DNA from: Bacillota bacterium
Lineage (GTDB): Bacteria; Bacillota; Clostridia; Oscillospirales; Acutalibacteraceae
Direction of reading: 5' to 3'
Length of the DNA stretch: 30,157 nucleotides
Assembly: GCA_023391275.1 (NCBI GenBank)
Contig: JAEWBE010000089.1
Location: 1-30,157, forward strand
A model generated the notes under the pieces. It did not search any database. It was not told where the DNA came from and worked only from the letters and a program-made list of their open reading frames with translations. Of this stretch, positions 16,043-25,610 are shown piece after piece; the first letter of the stretch is position 1; the number at the start of each line of letters is the position of its first letter. A program made the position numbers and the translations under genes.

Positions 16043-17550
16043 TGGCAATTGATTATTTATATCCCGATTACGAAGTGATCCGCAACCCGCAGCGCTGCAT
16101 TGCCTGCCGTGTGTGCGAGCGCCAGTGCTCGAACGAGGTTCACTCCTATGACGCGGAACTGAATTTAATGAAGAGCGACGATTCCAAATGTGTGAACTGT
16201 CACCGCTGCGTTTCTCTCTGCCCGACCCATGCATTGAAGATTGTAAAAACAGATCATACTTTTAAAACCAACGCCAACTGGACGAACGAAACCATCGGTG
16301 AAGTTTACCGTCAGGCCAGCTCGGGCGGCATGCTGCTTTCTTCCATGGGCAACCCGAAGCCGTACCCGGTTTACTGGGACAAAATTCTGATTAATGCTTC
16401 TCAGGTTACCAATCCTTCCATTGACCCGCTGCGCGAACCGATGGAAACCAGAACCTTTCTGGGCAAACGCCCCGACAAAATGGAGCGCAATCCGGACGGG
16501 AGCATCGTAACGGATAACCTGCCGCCGAATCTGGAGCTTTCCGTGCCGATTATGTTTTCTGCAATGAGTTACGGCTCCATCAGCTACAACGCGCATGAAA
16601 GTCTTGCGCGTGCCGCACGCGAACTGGGCATTTATTATAATACCGGCGAAGGCGGCCTGCATGAGGACTTCTATCAGTATGGCCCGAATACCATCGTACA
16701 GGTTGCATCGGGGCGCTTCGGAGTCCATAAGGATTTTCTGGAAGCCGGCGCGGCGATTGAAATTAAAATCGGTCAGGGCGCAAAGCCGGGCATTGGCGGG
16801 CACCTTCCGGGCGCCAAAATTGTCGGCGACGTTTCCCGCACCAGAATGATCCCCGAGGGATCGGACGCGATTTCGCCCGCCCCGCATCATGATATTTACT
16901 CCATTGAGGATCTTCGCCAGCTCGTTTATTCCCTGAAGGAAGCCACCAATTATAAAAAGCCGATTATCGTAAAGATCGCGGCCGTGCACAATGTGGCGGC
17001 AATCGCAAGCGGAATTGCGCGCAGCGGCGCGGATATTATCGCGATTGATGGCTACCGCGGCGGCACCGGCGCTGCGCCGACCCGCATCCGCGACAATGTC
17101 GGCATCCCGATTGAGCTTGCCCTCGCGGCGGTGGATGAGCGCCTCCGTCAGGAAAAAATCCGCAACAATGTTTCCATCGTAGTCGGCGGAAGCATTCGCA
17201 ATTCCGCGGATATTGTAAAGGCAATCGCGCTTGGCGCGGATGCGGTCTATATTGCCACTGCTGCGCTGCTGGCACTCGGCTGTCACCTTTGCCGTACCTG
17301 TCAGGCGGGCAAGTGCAACTGGGGTATTGCAACCCAGCGCCCGGACCTTGTGAAGCGTCTGAACCCCGACATTGGCTATAAGCGCCTTGTCAATCTCGTT
17401 TCCGCATGGCAGCACGAAATTATGGAAATGATGGGCGGCATGGGTATCATCTCGATTGAAGCGCTCAAGGGTAACAGCCTGATGCTGCGCGGAATCGGCC
17501 TGAATGAGAAAGAGCTTGAAATTTTGGGCATCAAGCATGCGGGGGAATAA
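16042..17550 (+). CDS. Glutamate synthase FMN-binding subunit with N-terminal ferredoxin domain
   Basis: This is the catalytic synthase subunit, 502 residues: it converts 2-oxoglutarate plus ammonia to glutamate on FMN. The N terminus has two 4Fe-4S motifs, C19-x2-C22-x2-C25-x3-C29 and C50-x2-C53-x2-C56-x3-C60. From about residue 90 it is the TIM-barrel GltS domain (MFSAMSYGSISYNAHESLARA, EGGLHEDF, IKIGQGAKPGIGGHLPGAKI, IAIDGYRGGTGAAP, VGGSIRNSADIVKAIALGADAVYIATAAL). CHLCRTCQAGKCNWG (414-428) matches the region that binds the 3Fe-4S cluster in large GltB. It begins in the stop codon of the amidotransferase gene. Confident as to family; the electron donor is inferred to be the next two products. 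Confidence 0.94.
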   Translation: MAIDYLYPDYEVIRNPQRCIACRVCERQCSNEVHSYDAELNLMKSDDSKCVNCHRCVSLCPTHALKIVKTDHTFKTNANWTNETIGEVYRQASSGGMLLSSMGNPKPYPVYWDKILINASQVTNPSIDPLREPMETRTFLGKRPDKMERNPDGSIVTDNLPPNLELSVPIMFSAMSYGSISYNAHESLARAARELGIYYNTGEGGLHEDFYQYGPNTIVQVASGRFGVHKDFLEAGAAIEIKIGQGAKPGIGGHLPGAKIVGDVSRTRMIPEGSDAISPAPHHDIYSIEDLRQLVYSLKEATNYKKPIIVKIAAVHNVAAIASGIARSGADIIAIDGYRGGTGAAPTRIRDNVGIPIELALAAVDERLRQEKIRNNVSIVVGGSIRNSADIVKAIALGADAVYIATAALLALGCHLCRTCQAGKCNWGIATQRPDLVKRLNPDIGYKRLVNLVSAWQHEIMEMMGGMGIISIEALKGNSLMLRGIGLNEKELEILGIKHAGE

Positions 17551-17553
17551 GCG

Positions 17554-17985
17554 ATGAAACGTGTATATGTAAATGAGAAATGGTGTCTTGGGTGCCACCT
17601 TTGCGAATATAACTGCGCCTTTGCCAATTCCGGAAGCGACGACATGGTCAAGGCGCTCAAGGATGTTGCGATTCATCCCAGAATTCAAATTGAAGAGGGC
17701 CAGGGCATCAGCTTTGCGGTTTCCTGCCGTCATTGTGAGGAGCCGCTTTGCGTCAAAAGCTGCATTACCGGTGCGCTGAGTGTTGAAAACGGAATTATTG
17801 AAGTAGACAAAAATAAATGTGTCGGCTGCTACACCTGCATTCTGGTTTGCCCTTACGGTGCGGTTATGCCCGGAGCCGATGGAAGCGTAATTCAAAAATG
17901 TGAGCTTTGTACGAATAATTCCAGCGGGGAACCGGCCTGCGTCAAGGGCTGCCCGAATCAGGCAATTGTATTTGAGGAGAGGTGA
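17554..17985 (+). CDS. 4Fe-4S electron-transfer protein
   Basis: A 143-residue polyferredoxin with four groups of cysteines: C11-x2-C14-x2-C17-x3-C21; SCRHCEEPLCVKSC in the middle; KCVGCYTCILVCP; and KCELC with ACVKGCP near the end. This arrangement resembles HycB/CooF-type subunits that ferry electrons between a flavoprotein and a redox enzyme. It starts 3 bases after the synthase gene and is followed with near overlap by the FAD oxidoreductase, so it most likely passes electrons from that protein to the synthase subunit. Confidence 0.9.
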   Translation: MKRVYVNEKWCLGCHLCEYNCAFANSGSDDMVKALKDVAIHPRIQIEEGQGISFAVSCRHCEEPLCVKSCITGALSVENGIIEVDKNKCVGCYTCILVCPYGAVMPGADGSVIQKCELCTNNSSGEPACVKGCPNQAIVFEER

Positions 17986-17990
17986 ACGGG

Positions 17991-19223
17991 ATGAATTATG
18001 TTATCATTGGCAATTCGGCCGCTGCGGTCGGCTGCGTTGAGGGAATCCGGTCGTTGGATCAAACCGGAAAAATCACGGTGATTTCCAGCGAACCTTATCA
18101 TGTTTACTCGCGCCCGCTCATCTCGTACCTGATTTACGGGAAAACCGATGAGCAGCGCATGAAATACCGCCCGGATGATTTTTATGAAAAGAACCATGTT
18201 ACGGCATTGCTCGGCGTTACCGTGACCAAGGTCGACTATCAGACAAAGCAGGTCGTTTTAGACAGCGGCGCTTCCGTAACGTTTGACAAGTTGCTGTTTG
18301 CGACCGGTTCTTCGGCGTTCGTTCCTCCCATGCCGGGTCTTGAAGAGGTTCCGAACAAATTCACCTTCATGAAGCTGGATGACGCAAAGGCGCTTCGTGC
18401 GGCGATCACCAAAGAAAGCCGCGTGCTGATTATCGGCGCGGGCCTGATCGGCTTAAAGTGTGCCGAAGGAATTCTCAGCAAGGTAAAAACAATCACCGTG
18501 GTCGACATGGCCCCCAGGGTTCTTCCGAGTATTCTCGATGAAAGCGGTTCGGCGATGATGCAAAAGCACATCGAAGAGCAGGGCGTTCAGTTCATGCTCG
18601 GCAACAGTGTCGCTCAGTTCCATAAAGATAAAGCGGATTTGAAAAACGGCGAAACCGTGGAGTTTGATATTCTTGTTCTTGCCGTCGGTGTAAGGCCGAA
18701 CATTAAACTGGCCGCCGACATGGGCTGTAAAGTGAACAAAGGAATTCTTTCCAACGAGCATTGCGCAACAAATCTGGAAGGTGTTTACGCCGCGGGTGAC
18801 TGCAGTGAAAGCCATGACATTACGGATGACCAGTGGCGTGTGCTTGCGCTTTGGCCAAACGCCTACATGCAGGGTGAAACCGCCGGAATAGATATGGCCG
18901 GGGGTGACAAACAATATGACAAGGCAATTCCGATGAACGCAATCGGTTTCTTCGGGCTGCATATTATCACCGCCGGAAGTTACAACGGCGACGCTTATAT
19001 TGCCGAGACCGACGGTACCTATAAAAAACTTATTTCGAAGGACAATGTTTTAAAGGGCTATATCCTGATTGGCGAAGTCGCCAGAGCGGGTATTTATACC
19101 TCTCTGATCCGTGAACGGACGCCGCTCGATACTGTGGATTACGAGTTGATTAAGGATAGACCTCAACTCATGGCGTTTGCCGCTCCGGAAAGAGCCGTTA
19201 AGCTTGGAGGTGCCAGAGCATGA
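17991..19223 (+). CDS. FAD-dependent NAD(P)H oxidoreductase of the glutamate synthase cluster
   Basis: A 410-residue pyridine-nucleotide-disulfide-oxidoreductase-fold protein. It has an FAD-binding beta-alpha-beta (YVIIGNSAAAVGCVEGI, residues 3-19), an NAD(P)-binding one (VLIIGAGLIGLKCAEG, about 145-160) and the second FAD motif GVYAAGDCSE. PYHVYSRPLISYLIYGK is typical of NirB/rubredoxin-reductase-like members. It lacks a redox-active CxxxxC pair. A GTG at 17982 is in frame, but ATG 17991 has GAGG at 17979-17982 and starts at the Rossmann strand, so I chose it. It probably replaces the classical small GltD subunit as the NAD(P)H-oxidising partner. Confidence 0.9.
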   Translation: MNYVIIGNSAAAVGCVEGIRSLDQTGKITVISSEPYHVYSRPLISYLIYGKTDEQRMKYRPDDFYEKNHVTALLGVTVTKVDYQTKQVVLDSGASVTFDKLLFATGSSAFVPPMPGLEEVPNKFTFMKLDDAKALRAAITKESRVLIIGAGLIGLKCAEGILSKVKTITVVDMAPRVLPSILDESGSAMMQKHIEEQGVQFMLGNSVAQFHKDKADLKNGETVEFDILVLAVGVRPNIKLAADMGCKVNKGILSNEHCATNLEGVYAAGDCSESHDITDDQWRVLALWPNAYMQGETAGIDMAGGDKQYDKAIPMNAIGFFGLHIITAGSYNGDAYIAETDGTYKKLISKDNVLKGYILIGEVARAGIYTSLIRERTPLDTVDYELIKDRPQLMAFAAPERAVKLGGARA

Positions 19224-19942
19224 TTATCAATGCGGAAGATAAATATTTCAGAGATTTAAACGATGAAGTCCGTTCCTCCGACGAACGGGAGATTACCATA
19301 GAGAATTGCATGGGCCAGCGCTATATCGGCTCCGGTATGGCGGATAAGCATGTTCTGATCAAAGGCGTGCCGGGCAACGACCTTGGCTGCTACCTGAACG
19401 GAGGCACGCTCACGGTCAGCGGCAACGCGCAGGACGCAACCGGGGACACCATGAACGAGGGCGCCATCATTATTCACGGTTCCAGCGGGGATGCGACAGG
19501 CTACGCGATGCGCGGAGGCAAAATTCTGGTGAAGGGGAATGCGGGCTACCGTGCCGGAATTCACATGAAGGCTTATCAGACCCACCAGCCTCTTCTTGTC
19601 ATCGGCGGCGAGGCCGGCAGCTTTTTGGGCGAGTATCAGGCCGGCGGCACGATTATTGTGCTCGGCCTTAATTCTCAGAAGAAGGTTCCCGTCGGCAACT
19701 CCTGTGGCACAGGAATGCACGGCGGAAAAATGTACCTGCGAAGCGAGGAACTGCCCCCCGATTTACCGGCGCAGGTGGAGTCCAGACCGGCGACAGCGGA
19801 AGACATGGCGGCGATTGACGGATATCTCGATGACTTCTGTCAAAATTTTAGTATAAAAAAAGAAGAAGTGCTTTCAAAACCATTTTTTGTACTGACACCG
19901 AATACAAAAAATCCATATAAATCCCTGTATACTTTTTATTGA
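19220..19942 (+). CDS. Glutamate synthase GXGXG (beta-helix) domain subunit
   Basis: A 240-residue protein made mainly of the right-handed beta-helix that forms the last domain of large GltB and also occurs in FwdC-type formylmethanofuran dehydrogenases. The repeated glycine pattern is visible from residue 35 to 180 (GQRYIGSGMADKHVLIKG, GCYLNGGTLTVSGNAQ, GYAMRGGKILVKGNAGYRAG, GSFLGEYQAGGTIIVLG, GTGMHGGKMYLR). Its ATG overlaps the previous TGA by 4 bases (ATGA). It is structural, helping the glutaminase and synthase subunits pack in the split enzyme. It is the last gene of the operon. Confidence 0.93.
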   Translation: MIINAEDKYFRDLNDEVRSSDEREITIENCMGQRYIGSGMADKHVLIKGVPGNDLGCYLNGGTLTVSGNAQDATGDTMNEGAIIIHGSSGDATGYAMRGGKILVKGNAGYRAGIHMKAYQTHQPLLVIGGEAGSFLGEYQAGGTIIVLGLNSQKKVPVGNSCGTGMHGGKMYLRSEELPPDLPAQVESRPATAEDMAAIDGYLDDFCQNFSIKKEEVLSKPFFVLTPNTKNPYKSLYTFY

Positions 19943-19947
19943 TCGGA

Positions 19948-19980
19948 AAGGGGCGGCCAAACGGCCGCCCCTTGAATTTA
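19948..19980 (+). terminator. Terminator between convergent genes
   Basis: AAGGGGCGGCC (19948-19958) pairs perfectly with GGCCGCCCCTT (19963-19973) around AAAC. TGAATTTATTTC follows on the plus strand and TTTCC on the minus strand, so it probably serves both converging transcripts. Confidence 0.85.
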
Positions 19981-20982
19981 TTTCAGCATCCCCGAACAGT
20001 ATGCGGCAATCACTTTATCGCTCCAAATGTCAAAATCGGGGTCGGGTATCCGGCATTCCGGGTGGCTTGTCACATAGTCCACCGAACGCTTCACACCCTG
20101 ATCAAAGCGGACCCGCGCGCAGAATCCCGGTACAAGCGTTTTAATTTTGGTGTTGTCGAAAACCACCGAATTTGCCTTATCGCCGATCAGGTTGCCAAGC
20201 AACTCCGGGTTAAAAGCGGCCAGAAACTCCGAAGGGATATGCACCAGATGTGGTTCGGCGCCGAGCGCTTTTCCAATCGAGGCAAACGCGGCGTTCCATG
20301 TAATTACCTCGTCACTGGTTATGTGCACTGCTTCGCCGATCGCATGGGGATTATCCATCAGGCCGACGAATGCGTTTGCGAAATCACTGCTATGAGTAAA
20401 AGTCCAAAGGGAAAGACCGTCGCCGTGCACGATCACCGGCTTCCCGCTGAGGATGCGCTCCACCACCTGCCAGCTGCCGTTTTTCCCGTGCACCGAAACG
20501 GGAATTTTTGTATCACCGTAGGTGTGGCTCGGGCGTATAATGGTAACAGGGAATTCATTGCGGCGGTACGCCGCCATCAGAATTTCCTCGCATGCGATTT
20601 TATCCCGGGAATACTGCCAATAAGGGTTGCGCAGCGGGGTGCTTTCCGTAATACGAAAATTGGCCGCCGGCTTTTGGTAGGCGGAAGCCGAACTGATAAA
20701 AATATACTGCCGGGTTTTTCCGGAGAACAGCCGGATATCGCGCTCAACCTGTGCAGGAAGAAAGGCGATAAAATCCGCTACTACGTCAAATTTTCGTTCG
20801 CCGATCAGCTTTCGCACAGAATCTTCATCATCCATATCTGCAGTAAGCAGCTCCGCGCCCTGCGGTGCGAATTGCGTATGCTTGCCGCGATTTAACAGAG
20901 TAAGCTCAATCCCTGCTTTCACAGCGAGATTTGCCGCGGCTGAGCTTATAGTTCCCGTTCCGCCGATAAATAATGCTTTCAT
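19978..20982 (-). CDS. NAD-dependent epimerase/dehydratase family protein
   Basis: A 334-residue extended short-chain dehydrogenase/reductase-like protein. The N-terminal nucleotide-binding motif is MKALFIGGTGTISSAA. YIFISSASAYQKP holds the Ser region, and YSRDK is the YxxxK catalytic pair. The family interconverts or oxidises nucleotide-sugars and related compounds; the substrate is not evident. ATG 20982 was chosen because GGGAG (20991-20995) precedes it; the frame is open about 68 codons further upstream, but that part does not look like this family. A TATAAT on the minus strand at 21005-21010 may be its -10. It converges on the glutamate synthase operon and diverges from the acyltransferase gene. 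Confidence 0.9.
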   Translation of the reverse strand: MKALFIGGTGTISSAAANLAVKAGIELTLLNRGKHTQFAPQGAELLTADMDDEDSVRKLIGERKFDVVADFIAFLPAQVERDIRLFSGKTRQYIFISSASAYQKPAANFRITESTPLRNPYWQYSRDKIACEEILMAAYRRNEFPVTIIRPSHTYGDTKIPVSVHGKNGSWQVVERILSGKPVIVHGDGLSLWTFTHSSDFANAFVGLMDNPHAIGEAVHITSDEVITWNAAFASIGKALGAEPHLVHIPSEFLAAFNPELLGNLIGDKANSVVFDNTKIKTLVPGFCARVRFDQGVKRSVDYVTSHPECRIPDPDFDIWSDKVIAAYCSGMLK

Positions 20983-21094
20983 CTTGCACACTCCCAACAA
21001 ATGTATTATAATATCTTTATTAATCTTATCATAGAAGTCATATACTAATCTATAGTTTTTAATCATATCCTTTTTTAGCAGGGAGGGATTACAA

Positions 21095-21610
21095 ATGCTG
21101 AAAAATTTATCTTTCATTAATATGTTTGTATGGAATCTGGTTATTATATGTCTTTGGCATATCGTAATCTTTTTGGCCTGCGTCAAACTTCCAAGTTCCA
21201 GGTTTAATCCGTCAAGAGAACGTTTTTTGCCAAAGACATGGGAACATGGCGGCCGCTGGTACAGGGAAAAATTGAAAATTCAAATTTGGAAAGATAGGGT
21301 TCCGCAGTATATTGGAAAAGAAGGCTTTTCCAAGGAACATCTGACAGACGTATCCATCGACTATCTTGACGCGTTTATTGTGGAAACCTGCCGCGGCGAA
21401 TGGATGCACATGAAAAACTGTGTCTGCATGATTGTTACTCTGCTGATTAATCCGCTTCTTGTCGGGTTGGTTTTTTCGTTCCTGATTCTTTTGGGGAATC
21501 TGCCGTTTGCAATTATTCAGCGTTACAACCGTTTCAGGCTTCAGGTTCTTCGTAAAAAGAGACTGCGTGATCTGCGCGGCGATCAGATGGGTCAGACCGT
21601 TACGGCCTGA
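21095..21610 (+). CDS. CrtO-like membrane acyltransferase family protein
   Basis: A 171-residue protein resembling glycosyl-4,4'-diaponeurosporenoate acyltransferase (CrtO, staphyloxanthin pathway). Shared features are one N-terminal membrane helix (residues about 8-30), then WEHGGRWYREKLKIQIWKDRVPQ, ETCRGEWMHMKNC, a second hydrophobic segment (about 107-133) and the ending NLPFAIIQRYNRFRLQVL. GGGAGGG at 21081-21087 precedes the ATG. No carotenoid genes are near, so the acceptor is probably something else, such as a membrane glycolipid. That is inference from context only. Confidence 0.75.
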   Translation: MLKNLSFINMFVWNLVIICLWHIVIFLACVKLPSSRFNPSRERFLPKTWEHGGRWYREKLKIQIWKDRVPQYIGKEGFSKEHLTDVSIDYLDAFIVETCRGEWMHMKNCVCMIVTLLINPLLVGLVFSFLILLGNLPFAIIQRYNRFRLQVLRKKRLRDLRGDQMGQTVTA

Positions 21611-21636
21611 ACTTGAAAACAGAATGATGCAACAGG

Positions 21637-21675
21637 AAAATCAGCTTTGCCGTTTTCGGCAACAGCTGATTTTTT
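21637..21675 (+). terminator. Terminator after the CrtO-like gene
   Basis: AAAATCAGCT (21637-21646) pairs with AGCTGATTTT (21664-21673). An inner TTGCCG/CGGCAA stem has a TTTT loop with one bulged C. Six T and a C end the structure. It lies just before the next gene's ribosome binding site, so it may also set that gene's expression by readthrough. Confidence 0.9.
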
Positions 21676-21697
21676 CAAGGATAAAGGGGGACAAACA

Positions 21698-22825
21698 ATG
21701 AGAAAAAATTTTTTTGTCGTTTTTCTTCTTATTACCCTGTTTTTCAGGTTCGTGCCTCTTACGGCGAACGCGGAAACCGTTCCGTATTTTACTTACAGCC
21801 TGGATGCACAAAGCGCCGCGCCGGATGAGCTGGTGAAGCTCAAAATCAATGCTAATCAAATGCCGGATACGGCGGCCGGCTTTCGTATGATCGTGAATTA
21901 TGACGATACCGTGCTTAGCTTTGTTCGGACAGAGACCTCATCCCAAATTAAAAGTGGAACCATGATGACCAACAGCGCAAGTAATCCAATCTACAGTGTA
22001 TATGTCTGTGATGTCAACCAAAATGCCGCCCCGGTTCTTTCCGGTAATATTATTTCTTTTGTATTTAAGGTGAAAAATGATGCGGATGAGGGAAAAACGG
22101 TTATCGGGGCTCACATTGATCAGGTGTGCAATTATCAGGCTAATCAGCTTGGTTTAAATTATGACGAGGACTTAACACTGAATATTGAAACGGATGAAGA
22201 CCCTTCCGGGAATGCTTTTCTCACAATGCTGGATCCGCTTAAGGGCAGACTGATACCGGATTTTTCGTCCGACGTGTTTGACTATTCCATGAATGTGGGC
22301 TACGACGTGAAGACGGTGGAATTTGAAGCCGCTGCAGGCGATTCTGGTACGGTCAAAATTAACCGCAAAACTTTGGGCAGAGCCGGAACTGACACCGACA
22401 TCATCGTAACCGTTACCTCGGCGAACAAAAAAGTGAAAGAGCAGTATGTGGTTACGGTGCACCGGGACGAAACTCCGGATATTGCAGCTGAAAGTACGGA
22501 AGGCAAGCCGGCCCCTCAGAAAACGGCTGCGGTGTCCAAGCCGACCGAAATAAAAAGCGGTGCGGTTACAGAAAATCAGGAATATCAACCGAGCCCGCAA
22601 AGAGCAGAAACCGGAAACGCAAATAAAACAGTCTGGCAAAGCACGGATGGAACTCCGGTCGCAGCCGGGCAGATTCAGCAAGTAAGTGCCGGTCGCGACG
22701 GCAGAAGCATTTATATTATCGGCAACCAGATGCCAACTTATGTAGTCTTGCTGCTGGTAGCTGTTGTGCTGGTTCAACTTGGAATGTTGCTGAGCTTTTG
22801 GCTGAATATTAAGCCTAAAAGATAG
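21698..22825 (+). CDS. Secreted, membrane-anchored protein with cohesin-like and cadherin-like domains
   Basis: A 375-residue predicted surface protein. Residues 1-25 are a signal peptide (cleavage after TANA). About 28-165 resembles a cohesin-type beta-sandwich (LDAQSAAPDELVKLKINA, GFRMIVNYDDTVLSFV, GNIISFVFKVKNDADEGKTVI). About 175-260 resembles a cadherin-like beta-sandwich repeat (LDPLKGRLIPDFSSDVFDYS, ending KVKEQYVVTVHRDE). Next come a Pro/Thr/Ala/Gln-rich linker and a membrane helix at about 345-367 with a basic cytoplasmic end (KPKR). AAAGGGGG precedes ATG 21698. Cohesins bind dockerins in cellulosomes, but no dockerin protein is in the window, so binding partner and role are unknown. 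Confidence 0.75.
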   Translation: MRKNFFVVFLLITLFFRFVPLTANAETVPYFTYSLDAQSAAPDELVKLKINANQMPDTAAGFRMIVNYDDTVLSFVRTETSSQIKSGTMMTNSASNPIYSVYVCDVNQNAAPVLSGNIISFVFKVKNDADEGKTVIGAHIDQVCNYQANQLGLNYDEDLTLNIETDEDPSGNAFLTMLDPLKGRLIPDFSSDVFDYSMNVGYDVKTVEFEAAAGDSGTVKINRKTLGRAGTDTDIIVTVTSANKKVKEQYVVTVHRDETPDIAAESTEGKPAPQKTAAVSKPTEIKSGAVTENQEYQPSPQRAETGNANKTVWQSTDGTPVAAGQIQQVSAGRDGRSIYIIGNQMPTYVVLLLVAVVLVQLGMLLSFWLNIKPKR

Positions 22826-23203
22826 TAGATTATATATTTGCTTCGTGTAACGTGTATATTTTTATTTTTCCATAGGTTCCATTGTGACGTTGAGGCATCA
22901 TTGTTTCGGTTCAGGCTTCAATATTTTCACTCTGGATTTTTTGCTTTATTCTTTTGTATATACCTGCTCTTTTAATAGATTACTCTGAAAAGACTTTATG
23001 TAAGAGTCATATTTCTATTAAATTCTCATATGCTATAGAGAAATGAATGATTGTCTTAAAAATATAATTTCATCATGACTCATGCACAAGGCAGGTGCGC
23101 ATTCCCCCGGCAACCCTGTGTTAATCGTGCGGCGCTATTCTGCGGCAAAGAGCAACAGTCATCAGGGGTTATCATATGAATAGCAACCTTTTGTAAAAAA
23201 GTC
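22826..23203. other. Intergenic stretch without a recognisable gene
   Basis: Mostly AT-rich with no supported reading frame and no obvious terminator for the preceding gene. A locally GC-rich block at about 23085-23170 stands out from its surroundings; I could not fold it into anything recognised. Confidence 0.4.
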
Positions 23204-23232
23204 TTGACATTCGCTACTTGGAATGGTATTAT
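23204..23232 (+). promoter_or_regulatory. Promoter of the initiator tRNA gene
   Basis: TTGACA at 23204-23209 and TATTAT at 23227-23232, spacer 17. It lies 60 bases before the mature tRNA. Confidence 0.8.
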
Positions 23233-23292
23233 AGTTAAGCGCTCTAAACAAGGCATTACAGTTTGCTTTAGAGAAGATGCATAATTAAATAT

Positions 23293-24787
<1,495 letters not shown>

Positions 24788-25004
24788 TAGCTTCCCTTTC
24801 ATCTTCCGCCACATCGTTAGAATCATAAAAATGGTTTAAAACCACATGCTGCAATTCGTGTTCAAGCGCTCGGCGCTGAACCATTTCATCTAAATCTGAA
24901 TTGACTATTATTGTGAAGTCGCCACTCTCATCTGGAATAGTAAGCGCGTGCACCTTGGCCGGGAGCGGCAACATATGTATAAATGTTTCCCCCACGGTTA
25001 TTTA

Positions 25005-25364
25005 TCAGTCCTTTTTCAGAAAGGCTTCAACGATTTTTACAGCCTTTTCAACATCTTCTTTTGTCGCGCCAGCGGCAAGGTTAAATAGCATCTTCATTTC
25101 AGGGCGTGTTTTTAACACTCCCAAATACTTGGTAAGCTCTTCGTCGTTATTGACGAGGGGCTTATTTTTTTGCTCATTTCCAAGTAGGTAATCGATGGAG
25201 ACATTAAAGTATTCAGCGACTTTTTGTACAGTATCGCTTTTGGGAATTTTACCGTCCTTCCATTTTGTCACGTTAGAACGGCTCATTCCAAGTTCATTTT
25301 CGACAAAAGATGTGGGAGAAACATTGTTCTCTTGACATAATTTTTCTAATTGAGTAAAAAACAT
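25005..25364 (-). CDS. XRE-family repressor
   Basis: A 119-residue cytoplasmic DNA-binding repressor. Residues about 5-60 form a Cro/C1-type helix-turn-helix (VSPTSFVENELGMSRSNVTKWKDGKIPKSDTVQKVAEYFNVSIDYLLG), ending in the family's usual SIDYLLG. The C-terminal 50 residues, ending VEKAVKIVEAFLKKD, are a helical region possibly used for dimerisation or as ImmA target. I chose ATG 25364, since GGAGG lies at 25373-25377. It faces away from the promoter at 25393, whose copy at 26241 shares the same sequence; both are likely targets. Confidence 0.92.
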   Translation of the reverse strand: MFFTQLEKLCQENNVSPTSFVENELGMSRSNVTKWKDGKIPKSDTVQKVAEYFNVSIDYLLGNEQKNKPLVNNDEELTKYLGVLKTRPEMKMLFNLAAGATKEDVEKAVKIVEAFLKKD

Positions 25365-25392
25365 TTTGGTTTCCTCCAAACAACGATTCTAT

Positions 25393-25421
25393 TTGACATG
25401 TACGAAATAGGAAACTATAAT
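25393..25421 (+). promoter_or_regulatory. Element promoter/operator, copy 1
   Basis: TTGACA (25393-25398), 17-base spacer, TATAAT (25416-25421). The spacer contains GTACGAAATAGGAAAC, nearly the same as copy 2. It lies 29 bases before the repressor start and would drive the rightward 50-residue frame at 25458. Inferred target of the XRE repressor. A weaker minus-strand -10 (TAGAAT) at 25386-25391 may serve the repressor itself. Confidence 0.8.
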
Positions 25422-25457
25422 AAATTTATTGAACATGTTTAAAGAAGGGAAAGTATC

Positions 25458-25610
25458 ATGAAGTGGATAGAAAATTACAAAAAAGAAAAGCAGTGGGAAA
25501 AGGAAAATCACATATCATCATTATTGAATAATCCAGTATTTATTGCGGCTTTAATTAGTACCATTTGCTGTATTGCCTGTGTCATTATTAGTATTTTTAA
25601 AATCCTCTAA
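25458..25610 (+). CDS. Small membrane protein (50 aa)
   Basis: The frame starts at ATG 25458 after AGAAGGGAAAG and follows the consensus promoter at 25393. The product has a charged N-terminal half (WIENYKKEKQWEKE) and one hydrophobic C-terminal helix (residues about 27-49, FIAALISTICCIACVIISIF). I do not recognise a family. Its last 60 bases overlap, tail to tail, the leftward gene at 25551. Position directly opposite the repressor suggests an early or lysis/exclusion-type role, but that is only positional inference. Confidence 0.6.
   Translation: MKWIENYKKEKQWEKENHISSLLNNPVFIAALISTICCIACVIISIFKIL

Noticed and set aside
16165..17895. 576-codon open frame on the minus strand opposite the glutamate synthase genes
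   Set aside because: It lies antisense to two unmistakable iron-sulfur protein genes and shows no domain of its own.
19939..20895. 318-codon open frame on the plus strand opposite the epimerase-like gene
   Set aside because: The minus strand has the nucleotide-binding and YxxxK motifs of a real enzyme; the plus frame has none.
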